Shown here piece by piece: positions 47,770-59,700 of a DNA stretch of 64,000 bases. Each line of letters starts with the position of its first letter. The stretch's first letter is position 1. Origin of the DNA: Plutella xylostella (taxonomy: Eukaryota; Arthropoda; Insecta; Lepidoptera; Plutellidae); contig NC_064006.1 in the NCBI RefSeq assembly GCF_932276165.1, forward strand, positions 4,168,501 to 4,232,500, read 5' to 3'. A model generated the notes under the pieces. It was not told the DNA's origin. It was given only the letters and a program-made list of their open reading frames with translations, and did not search any database. A program made the translations under genes and the position numbers.

Positions 47770-50700
47770 AGACACACAAATATAACACATCCTTGCATGC
47801 TTTTTTAGGGTTCCGTAGCCAAAATGGCAAAAACGGAACCCTTATAGTTTCGTCATGTCCGTCTGTCCGTCTGTCCGTCTGTCCGTCTGTCACAGCCGAT
47901 TTACTCGGAAACTATAAGTACTACAGTGATCAAATTTGATGGGAATATGTGTTGTATGAACCGCTACAAAAATATGACACTAAATAGTAAAAAAAATAAT
48001 TGGGGGTGGGGCCCCCCATACATGTAACTGAGGGATGAAATTTTTTTTTTCGATGTACATACCCGTGTGGGGTATCAATGGAAAGGTCTTTTAAAATGAT
48101 ATAAAGTTTTCTAAAAAACATTTTTCTTAAAGTGAACGGTTTTTGAGATATCAGCTCTCAAAGTCGTAAAAAGTATGTCCCCCCCCCTCTATTTTTATAA
48201 CTACGGGGTATAAAATTCTAAAAAAAATAGAGGTGATGCATGCTAATTAACTCTTTCAACGATTTTTGGTTTGATCAAAGTATCTCTTATAGTTTTTGAG
48301 ATAGGTTGATTTAACTGTAATTTTGGTTAAGTTATTGTGCTTACTACGGAACCCTTTGTGCGCGAGCCCGACTCGCACTTGGCCGGTTTTTTATTTTATA
48401 AATTTAACGCTACTTTTAAATTAATTTGAATTGAATTTAATAATGTAATATTAATCACATAATTATAAAAATCAATAATCTAACTGTAAAATAATGTACA
48501 ATTCCTTGTTATTCTTCTTTAAATCCCGATACACGGGGTCGGGCCTGTTGTTCCTTAATACAGGTTTTGTGTAAACCTATCTAGGACGACAGCTAATCCT
48601 TAATCAGCTTATGTACATTTTTTAAAATAATTCTAACATTAACCATAGTTGTTTTAATTAAGTTAAAATAAACTAACAAACTATTTAACTACCTGATTGT
48701 GCACGTATTTAAAATTGTACTGTAAAAAATTCAATAAATAAAATTATTATTATATTATATTATATTATTATTAAATACTGGTCCCATTGTACTTAAGGGC
48801 GCACCTACATAGCGTTATTGCCAGCCAGCATGTCTCCGTAACTGAGCCATGCCAGCGATAAATGCTATCGAATCGAGTGACGAAACACTCACGTTTCACT
48901 CAAACAAACAGGTTTATACAGTTTTGGCTTTACCACTTCTTAATTTAAAAACTTCTTCTTACAGACTCCTAGCGTTCATAGTCCTGCTGCCGGTCTCCCA
49001 AATGGTTCTCTTCTGTCTTGCCATTGGCCACTACCCCGTGGGCCTTCCTCTGGCCGTCGTGAACAACGAGCTCGGGGTCAACAACACCATGGAACCCTGC
49101 ACCTACGACAAGGACAAGTGCCCTCAAGACCCGGAAACCTATCAGTGGAACCTCACTCGCTTCAGTTGCCAGTACCTGGACTTCTTGTCGAAAAAGCAGA
49201 GTAATTTGGTAAGCATTGATGATTGATACCTACATTGTTTATAATATATTATGATGTGGGTCTGGATATATTTAAAATCTGCAATGTCATTGAGCCAAAT
49301 TGAAAAACTTAGGAGCACGGGAGTAAACAAATTAGCAAGAGCATTGTGATGTTCCTTGGGGAGATCTATGACCATAGTTCGCCAAAGGACGGACGGTAGA
49401 TGGCTTATTTATGACAATATATTTGATTATTCTCTAATCACTTCTTTTGGCATAATATTTTTTACCGCTAGTATAATATGAATATATACGATACGGCAAG
49501 CATTTTGATACTTTGCTTAAAGCATTTTTGTGTAGTTCGTAAAATAATGCAACTCGCTTGCAAGGAATGTTTGACGAAAACTTTAAAATGTTGCAAGTTC
49601 TGAGAATAAGTTTAAGACAAGCTTTCAAATGTACGTTGTAGCAAAACGTTTCTTTTCAAACCAGAATATCAACTTTTCATGGATACATTTTTATTTACTT
49701 CAGCCAACTTATGTAAACTTCTTCTTGTATGTTTATTTCCCACGAGACCGAAATTAGAACGGTGACCAACGTAATATTATATTACTTATAACTTTTCAGG
49801 AAAAGTTCAAGTAAACTTCACAATTCTTAGATTGAGTATAAATAACTTATGTTGTTACCAAGTTTATTGAAAAGGGTTTTAAGGGTTTCGGTAATATTTT
49901 CGTATCGAACTTTCATTAATTAAAATTCCGTCTCAAGATAGACACAATTTCGTTGCAAAACATTTAATTTTAACCTCTACTCGTACCTTGCTCTTCAATG
50001 GTAGGTTACCATGATAATAAAAGGAGTTAGGCATACTTTGGATCTTACTCTGAATGTATTTTCAAAGGTCAGTGAAAATCTGTTTAATTGTTGAACCAAA
50101 GGCTAAGCAAACTATTTTGAAGCTATTTATAATCTCGACAACATAACTCACGACATGACGCTGTTGAGCTCATGACAGCTACCTGTTATACTGCACCAGT
50201 ATTTCTGCGATTGTATTATTTAGCGCCATTTTCATCGGCAAGCTAAGAAGAAGAAGAATAGAAGCAATAACAGAAACTCAAATTTGTCACAACCTATCGG
50301 CTACGGCCAACAATATTTTAATTCGAACTAGATGTGATTGCAAAAGAAACGTCTCGTCAAATAACCGAACTTTTATGACTGAGCTCTTATCCTAACTTCC
50401 TAACTAATATTATAAATGCGAAAGTAACTGTGTCTGTCTGTCTGTCTGTCAGTCTGTCTGTCTGTTACTCTTTCACGCCAAAACTACAGAACGGATTTGA
50501 ATGAAATTTGGTATACATACGGTCTAGACCCTGGGAAAGAACATAGGCTACTTTTTATCCCGGAATTCCCACGGGAAAACTTTTTAAGGCGAAGCGAAGC
50601 GCGCGGGAACACCTAGTTTTGAATAAGTTCGGTTACAAAATTTGTCATTAGGTTGAATTTATAGCGGTTTGCCAGTACTTAAACAATTTAATGCGGTTAG

Positions 50701-53700
50701 TTTTTGACGACCTAAGAGTAGCAATAACAGTATAGTGCCACAATCTTATCTGTTCCGGTGACGGCATCGCTGTGATCGAATCCAGTGATGCCATCGATTA
50801 AATTTTGCCTATTTGTGGTTTAAACGACAATGCATTTCTGCTATTGCCTATTTTATAATTAGTAACATTCATAAGTATAGATAAATCAAAATATTGGGTC
50901 GATAGTAAATGAAAGAGGATATTATATCAAACGACATTTGTTGTATGGAAAATTTGTACACGGCGAACAGAAATAAAATAACCTCTAATTATGTTCTGAT
51001 ATAGGAGATTACTTCTAGATTACAATCTTATAGGTAATATCAGATCTGTGGGTCGTGGAAATACCAAGATAGACAGACTTAAAAAAACTTTTAATTACAT
51101 ATTATTTATTTATTTATTAACACTTTATTTTACATTTTTTAAAGTAACAAGAAATAAGAGCATAAATTTAAGAGAAATTCAGACAATGTACAAAGGCTTA
51201 TTGCCAAAAAGCAATTTCTTCCAGCCAACCCTTGATAGGTTAGGAGAAGATGTCATTAATCATCATTATTTCGTCTAAAATCGCTGCAGTTGCGCGAAAT
51301 TCTTCTTGGTATACTCCCTAAGATTTAAATTGACATGTCACCTGTAATCAAAGAAAAATAAAGATTATATACTTTTCATTATGACCCATCCCGTCCCCAC
51401 TGCTGGGGCACGGGATGGGGTGAAAATATTAATAAAATTACATGTGAGTATATGGGTAAAATTATTCGTCATATTTGGCAACACTAACCTGTAGCCGCTG
51501 CAACTCGTTCTTCCAATTTTTCAAACGGAATTAAAGGCGTCTGAATACGTTATTCTTCCTGCATAAAAGCCAATATATCTAGTATTACTTTTCTTGCATC
51601 ACATTTTAGCGCTTTTGGCATTATTTTTACGCAGAAAATCACAAAACAAATTAAATAACGTAGCGTCAGCCTCTTCGCAGAAATTGACAACTCAAATAAC
51701 GCACAGAGTATGAAATGACGTTTGACAATGACGTCTCGTTAGTTGCACATTTTGACCACCGGAACAGATAAGATTGTGGCACTATAACATAAACTTATCA
51801 CAGATTATCTAGAGCTATTACATGTCTAACCTAACCCACCCTCAGGTACCCTACGCAACGAAGGAGCTCGCCCTAGCCGCGGCATACGGCGGGCGAGCGC
51901 GGGCCGTCCTGGTGTTCCCTGCCAACTTCTCCGAGAGTCTCCAGGACCGCCTGGTGGACGGACGCAAGGCCCCCGACTGGGTCATCGCCAGCTCCGACAT
52001 CGAGGTCCATATGGATGATACTGGTATGTGGACTGAATGCGGAGGAGTAAATTTTTTGGTGCGGGGTGAGGCGCGGGTGGAATTTGGTAAAACCGAGCAA
52101 CGCCATTGGTGCGCGCTATGCCGCTCAGACACTATTGGTCTATTGTCCCAAGGATGCGCTCGGAACTCCGAAACAACCCAAAAAATGCTTTATAAATGCA
52201 ACTTCCACCGATTATGATATTTCGTGATACGATTTGTTTGTCCATAGTCTTACCTTCCTTAATTACTACCTACTAGGTAGTAGGTACGTCGCACGTATTC
52301 TGTATGAAAATTATCCATTATTTAAAACCCATTGAGCGGCTGAAGACTTGTAAAAGCTCCGCACACCGGAAATTACGTTCTTGACAAAGCTCAAATTACG
52401 AAAAACAATGAAAAATAAACGGTAGCTTTTGATATTTTGATCAAGATGCTAAAATTTTAATTAACGTCTCGTACCTTTCGTGGTTCCAAAGATGAATAGA
52501 CATCTTTTGCTTTGAGCTGCTACGGTTACCGTTGCCTCACTGCCTCTGGTCTGTTATTATAAAAGTGCAATATTATACAGGGTGTTGCAAAAAGGGTATA
52601 CTAAGTTTTAAATAAAATCATTAAATTTTGGGATTATATATAACATGCTGCACACGTAGATTTCCGCTCAGTATATCCCTTTTGCAACATCCTGTATAGC
52701 CATACCTTTATCTGTAGGTAGGTACCACAGTCGACGTTTTTATTAAAAGTGACAATATACAATCTAGACACACTTTGTTTCAAAAAATGTATTTTTATGC
52801 ACTAACTAATACACGGGGTGAATACACAAAATATCTATCGATTATTTCATTTCCACTCGAATTAAATATTCACATAAAACTCAACAGAGAAACAGTCAAT
52901 TCACACTGAAAACTATTAGGTACATCACTATTATCTGATCTAGCTTGAGAACTATCACGTTTAGTCGACTTTTTAGTGTTCGATTTTTACGAAATGCATA
53001 GAAATTTAATTCATTGACTGTACCCTGTTGAATACAGTGCAACTACAATAGTTGTCGATCAAATTTAACCCCTACGCTATGTGAATTAAGACTGGCACTA
53101 ACTACAAAGTGATACGCTTAGCAAGTTTCCAATAGTACCGTTTGGAATACAAAGAGTAGGCCAGGCATTTATAAAAGGAGATTTATTACAAAATAGACCG
53201 CGATCCTGAGATTAACAATATACGACCAAGATGGTGATTCACATACAAAAACAAAGCGAAAAGCATTTTGTTTACTGTCAAACCGTTTTAAGTTCAACAC
53301 CATTGTACCAATGTATAAAATCGCAAATCTTCTAATATGTAACAGCTGAACCAATTCAAAATAAGAGCTCATTATCAGAAATCGGGTGTTATTGGTCGAG
53401 ACGTTTCTTTCGCACTGACACTCCATCTAGTTCATATTAATAATCTTTTCCGCGATCCTAATCCATCGATTCATCAACTGCGGAGCGGAAACGGTCGGAA
53501 ACGGGTTTAGGGGTTGGAAAAGTTAACAATGATATTCTGGAAACCGTCGCTCGCTTCTACAGGATGTCGCTAAAAGGGTATTGTAATCCGAAAGCGGGCA
53601 AAACTCGGCATTGTAAATAACTTTTGAAAAAGCACAATTATACCTATTTGAGCTTTGAGACGAATACGTAGGCTAAATTTAACGTATGTAGGTATTAAAT

Positions 53701-56700
53701 TTAGTATTGGACTTCAAATTAATATTGTGATATTCAACCAGCTTTAAATTAATCAAATAGGATATAGAATATGTCAGTTGGTTTCTAAAATATTGCTATT
53801 ATGTCCACGGTTGGCAGAAGACTCGCTTCCATACATTACACAAGACAAATATTTTACTCTCAAGACCAAATAATGTCCCGGCCAGGGACCCAAGCCTGGG
53901 TACGGCAGTCATGGTCACTAACCACTAGACCATTCGGTCGTCTAACCCAACACAAACTTATATGTATGAAGTACGTACTTTCGTAGACTAATAACTAGGA
54001 CACGAGGGTTACTCTATACTGACGAAAAACGAACGAAAGAGAGCTGCTGTCGTGCAATCGGCACGTTTAATACAACGAGATAGAGTTGACCTCTTTATTC
54101 ATAAAAAAGTTATAGGACGTTTTAGACATTTAATTGTTTTGTCCCTCTCTAGCTCTGAACAAATTGTTCTTTAACAGAGAGAGACAAAACAGTACAATAG
54201 TTAAAACGGCCTATAACTTTTCTATGAACGGTTACGGGATTAGTTTTTGTCTTATTATATGTAGAGTGACCACTGAGGGCGGCCATTACTACAGTCGGCA
54301 TTTGCATATAAATCATGTCTTTGTAATTTTGGGTCTAATTATTCGATCGAAAACGGAGAAGGAATTGGAGTTCGACCTTTGCAATTAGTTGGAAACCCAA
54401 CCCCAAGTTAGGGGTTTTGTGGATTAAAAATGTAAAAGACACTAGCCATTCCTGTGAGCTCTACTTCGTCTTGAAAGATTTTAGCTCTGAAAAGATTGGT
54501 GGAATGATCTTGCAAGATTTTCTACTTATAAAATGTTTAAAGATCTAGTTTCTTAAAAGAAAATTAGGTAGCTTACTTTTAGAATCTATCGATTTCATCC
54601 ATAAGATATGCAGTCATGATCAGTTAAGCAATAAATTCACCTTTATGAAGGTAGGTATTATCATAATATAACTCAGAATCTTGTGTACAATTAAAAAGTA
54701 GGGCATTTTTTTTTAATTTGCTTTCACTTTTCTTTATTTTATACGTAGGTATATCTCTTCTAAGCGTGTCGTGTACTGTAATAAAAATGGCTATAAGAAC
54801 ACTCGGGGTAACATTACCAATGACCCTAAAAACAAAACTAAAATCGGTTTAGTCGTTTGGGAGGTACGCTACTACAGACAGATACACAGACACGTTAAAT
54901 TTATATCTGTCGCAGTAAGATAGTTATAGCCGTAATATAGTTATATCCCTAGGGATATGATTATATACCAGAACATAGTTATACGAAAGCGATTCATTAC
55001 TATCTCACTAGGAATATAGTTATAGTTATAGATATTGTTATATTACTAGATTAAGTTTAGTGAAATAGCTATTTGAGTGAAACCAAGATCTTACCTTACT
55101 TGATAAGAAATAAAAATATCTCAAAACTGTTGATTAGTTTAAAAAGATTTGTGTGATTAGTTTTAATTGAACTTATTGTTATTGCCTTAAAATCTCTACT
55201 ATCTTACTGCGACATATCCATGTAACCCATACAATGACTTACTTGGCATATGTCTTGCAACTAACTCCTTGTGTCCTCAACAGACAAGCAAGTGGAGTGG
55301 ATGTTGAACCGAGACCTGCAGCTGGCGTTCATGGACGCCGCCATGCACCTCGCCAAGGTGTGTCAGCTGCCGAAACGACTGTTCACCGTCCCTGTCTACG
55401 TAAGTAATACTGTATTTAGGTACATTTTTGGCCCAGTTACTCATGTAACTTGATAACTAATCAATAAAAATGAAGCCAATCAGAGCGCAGCGCTATAGCC
55501 GTAATATGCTCTTCGGTTGTGAAACTGTCAAATTCGAAGTAAAAATTGGTGCGGATTAAGGTTAGCGTCCACCTTTCGGCGTCGTATGTAACGGACGCAT
55601 CGCATTCAGTATTCTTTGCATAGTAGTTCACACTCAAGTCCGTCCAATGCATCGGCATTGCCGACGCTGTTTCTCCATAAATTTATTATAATTATTGTTT
55701 ATTAACTAGCCTTTTATTTTAACACTTTTACCTAAATGTATAAATTAAGGTACCTATTGAATATTATTAGGTAATGTTATAATGAATATTATGATAACAT
55801 GGTAACATTTGTTTTTACAATACCCACAATTATTTTAACAGCTGAATTTCAGGGCCCACAGTATTATTTGACGCTGTGTAAGCAATCATTTCATAAGTCA
55901 GCATATTGTGTAAAAACCAGCAAAAGAGATTTGCGAAAAACGCTTTTAAAATTTAAATCACGAAAATGAAATGTAAATATTAAAAGCGCGCGGTGTAAAT
56001 TAAAAGTTAAAAGTTTGCACTTTCATAAGTGGGCAGCTTAAATGTTCCGTAGAAAACATAAAAACATCTTTCCCTTAGAGCTTTAATAAATCTTAACAAC
56101 TTTTTTTACTATATTTTTTATAACTTTATGAAGATTTAATAATTTGTGACCTACATTCTTTATATTATAGCGACACATGCCAAAGAAAATTGATATCATA
56201 AACAAAATAATTATACTTACAGAAGAACCCTAATTTCGAGAGCATTTAATTTGAGCATGTGAGAAAATGCTTTTGAATCTTGTTTCGGAAATGTAACTGG
56301 AAGCTCTTAGTGAGCTTTTTGTGACTTTAAATTGACTTTATAATTAATTATACTAAAGTAATATTACACACAAGTTAAGCTTCAAAGTTAGGTTCTTCTG
56401 TTTACACGTGTAGATAAATACGAATAATGGTTTTGTAAAATATCCATGACTATAGGAAAGCTATAGATCGCATCCAGTGGCGTGCTTTGGGAGAGGCCTA
56501 CGTCCAGCAGTGGACTGCTAAAGTCTGATGATGATACTTTGGCGATGTAATAGTTTAAATTTTGTATTTACCGGTAGTCCTTACAAATTATACCACTTAT
56601 CTCAATTATTCAAATAATATTATGTACTTATGATGATACTTGATAGATAAGTCTACAAAAAAATACATTTGATACGTCGTTCTTGCTATTTTTGAAATTT

Positions 56701-59700
56701 AAAAAAGTTTAAATTTTCTCCTGTCATCTGCAGCATGTATAAGTCAAAAGTTTCATGATAGTTTCCGGTAGAGGCGCCACTTAGTATGCGGGGAAACGTA
56801 AACTTTTATAGTTTTCGCCTAACTATCAAATCTGTACTAGACCGCCTGTATCCCGTTAGTTATGATATTATTATTTTTGTTGCAGTTCCATAACCCTATC
56901 TACGGTCTGAAGATCCCCAACTTTACCGACTTTGCCGGCCCCGGAGTCATCTTGACGTGAGTACTAATTATTTTTATTCAAACCCACAGCCCGTAATACA
57001 CATACTAGCAATGAAAAGTTGCAGTAAAATATTGAACGTCAATGGCAGGTGGAACGTATTCATTGCTCGTGTATATAACACACATCACCTCCTCCAAGCC
57101 TGGAGTGAAATTAGCATAAACATTTAATACCCAATAACCGAGTTCAAATAACTGCCTCGGTCGGGGATCGAACTCGGGATCTTCGGGGTATAATAGTAAG
57201 AATCACGAACCACTATGTCCGGTGTCAACAACGGCTTGCTACGAGCTTAGACAGAACGTGACTAAAACTCGACCAACTGGCAAGATCTACTTTGTAGATA
57301 CTTTCAGTAACACCAAAGATTTAGATAATGAAGTCTACGGTTGTAGCGAATTAGGATAAAAACCTGAGAAAGATTCATCTACAGTCTATATTTTTGACTG
57401 ATAGAACATTATGAAGTTTTCCTCTTTTTTAATCATTGTTTTTTATACAACGATAGTTTCATTCACGAACTGAAAAGTTCAGCAGGATCATAGATCAATC
57501 AACGGGTGATAAACCGAAAACTAAAAAAAAATATGCATTGTATTCCAAAATAAACATTTCTGTTACAGAATCATCTTCTTCTTAGCCGTCGCGTTGACTT
57601 CAGGCGCCATGTTGGCTGAAAGGAACGAGGGAATCCTAGAGAGATCGCTAGTTTCAGGAATTACAGGTGAATTTTTTTTTATTTCTATGAATAAACACCA
57701 CTATATTTTGTGAACATCAATTTAGTGTAGACTACGCTCAAACATTGTAAAAAATAAACAAAGTGCAATGTTATGATAAACATAAACAATATTTTATAAT
57801 AATAGATATACATGTATGTGAATATCTATAAAAAATATGGTTTGACCAAACAGTGCACCAGTTTAAAATGATAGATAGGTACACATAAGCAGTGGTAAAA
57901 AAATAAGCAAATTACGCTGTTTCTCTACAACAAACCAGCTCCTACACATATTTAATAAAACTATCCGTTGATGCTCAGCTGAAACCCTTAGCACAATCAC
58001 GGCGTTACCAAACACCAACCTCCATCCCATCACTGTGGCTTTATTGTCTACAGCACGTGCTGATCTGATACCTTTAGCGAACGAGCGAGCGACGCTACTT
58101 ATCGATTGTTCATTGATAATGTATCGGTGGTGGTACCGTGCTTATGCCAAATAAACCTATTCAAACAAACACCACCCCCATCCCCAGGCACAGAGATCCT
58201 GTTCTCCCACGTCATAGTCCAGATGCTGGTGATGGGCATCCAGTCAGGCGTGGTCCTGCTGATAGGCTTCGTGTTCTTCGGACTCACCATCAACGGGCCG
58301 CTCGGCTGGGTCATCTTCCTCACCGTCATCACTGGACTATGTGGGATGACTTTCGGTAAGAACACTTTTTATTCTGTTGTTGTTAAAATTTGGGTTTTTA
58401 CAGTAAGTTTTAGGCGTTTAAACGTTTACCCATTGGGGATTCCAAGGTTTTAGCTAGATAGGTAACTAATTTAATTAAATACACTCACGAGCAAAGAAAC
58501 AGTTCCAGTATAAAATTGCCCCATTTAAAAAATATATATTTATAAATTATTAAAATATTTACGTTTATTAGTAGTTATTTGGTGCTAATTTTATTGTCAC
58601 TAGAACATTTTCATTGCTCGAGAGCGTATGTCTGTCTGGCGCTGGCGTGAATAAGAATCATGACAAAAGGGAGGTGGTGAAAAGTGATAGCGTCTGCTAG
58701 ATTAAAATAATTTGTTATCAAATAATATTTGAGATTCTAAGTGTGTTTGCGCGTAAAAAACATAATATATATTATAGTGGATCTTTCTCTTTTCAACACT
58801 TAAATTTTATTGTTTACACTACTATAATATGCCTCGTAAATTCAACGTGCCATAGAGTAACCGACCACCCGAATGTGATACTATCAAAACAAATCGGTTA
58901 CAATAAAATACGGAAATAAAGAATTACTTTACTTTACTTTACAATCCCTCCACTCCAATTTAAACTTTATGTCACCATGTTAAGAGTCTCTGAGGCCGGT
59001 CTAAATATTTATTATTCTACCCATATTACGTAGGAACGTAAGACCCAGACGGTGTCTTTAATAAAATTTATGAGGAAACTGAAAAAAGGGCAAATACGTC
59101 TCCTGGACTGTTTCGTGTTTTATATTCCGGAATTCGACAAGCAACAATTGGACAACTCTTAACAAAAATAAACTTAAAAAAATTACCAGTAGGTATTAGT
59201 ACCGGCTATTTATTGGTGGTCCAACTTTGTTAATTGTACTAGTACCGTATTGGTATTTGAACCGAAGATAGTCCAATGTAAGAAACAAACTGGACAACAT
59301 TACCTATATTCAAATTAATCAGATAAAAATACCACCATATTGATGTCGACACAAATTCAAATTTTCATGCTCATCCAACAAAGAATTCACCTTCAATTCT
59401 TTGTTTCAATTTCGTCTACGAGTGTTATCAAAAATCTCATTTTCCACTGTTATTTTTTCCGTTAACGATAATGTTACTCAACCCTTTTCTTTCCATCAGG
59501 ATTCGTAGTGTCCTGCCTTTGTGACACCGAACGTACAGCCACCTACCTCGCTCTGGGATCCTTCCTGCCCATGGTCCTCCTCTGTGGGATCATCTGGCCT
59601 GTGGAAGGCATGCACTTCATTCTCCAATGGATCAGCTACTTCTTACCACTCACCAAGTCTACAGAGTCCTTAAGGTCCATGCTGCAACGGGGCTGGGACA

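Larger units (their letters stand above)
42067..48772 (+). mobile_element. Non-LTR retrotransposon with nested insertions
   Basis: The retroelement coding region runs from 42338 to 47629 and is interrupted twice: at 43477-45394 by a DNA element and at 46767-47211 by an RTE fragment. Its 3' UTR appears to continue past a CA tract and a GGTTCCGT repeat (47803-48395) to an AATAAATAAAATTATTATTA-type tail ending near 48772. The 5' boundary is an estimate. It has the same orientation as the host gene. Confidence 0.75.
41907..48964 (+). other. Intron 7, with nested retrotransposon
   Basis: 7.1 kb, GT-AG. Nearly all of it is one sense-strand LINE (about 42067 to 48772) broken by a TA-flanked DNA element, an RTE fragment, a CA tract and a GGTTCCGT repeat. 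A lepidopteran dispersed repeat lies just before it (41960-42066). Confidence 0.85.
49209..51845 (+). other. Intron 8
   Basis: 2.6 kb, GT-AG. It contains a Helitron-like copy (50398-50616) and a 1.05-kb DNA element with perfect terminal repeats (50733-51784). The first 1.1 kb shows nothing recognisable. Confidence 0.8.
52024..55283 (+). other. Intron 9
   Basis: 3.3 kb, GT-AG. It holds a 117-bp MITE (52578-52694), a fragment of the same MITE near 53560-53600, a SINE head fragment (53875-53943) and a 305-bp element with 16-bp TIRs (54909-55213). A retroelement tail-like stretch (AAAATCGGTTTAGTCGTTTG) precedes the last one. Confidence 0.8.
55400..56885 (+). other. Intron 10
   Basis: 1.5 kb, GT-AG. 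It contains an RTE 3'-end fragment (56455-56530) and a copy of the GCGCCACTTAGTATGCG repeat (56735-56848). Otherwise it is AT-rich with nothing recognisable. Confidence 0.8.
56957..57568 (+). other. Intron 11
   Basis: 612 bp, GT-AG. It contains a short inverted-repeat element (57004-57076, CATTGCT-type ends) and a SINE head fragment (57125-57224, minus strand). Confidence 0.75.

Noticed and set aside
47565..47893. Minus-strand ORFs rich in Cys/Val
   Set aside because: They are translations of the CA microsatellite.
47860..47895. Regular GTCTGTCC repeats considered as a CRISPR-like array
   Set aside because: They are uninterrupted short tandem units inside a lepidopteran dispersed repeat, without unique spacers, in a eukaryotic genome.
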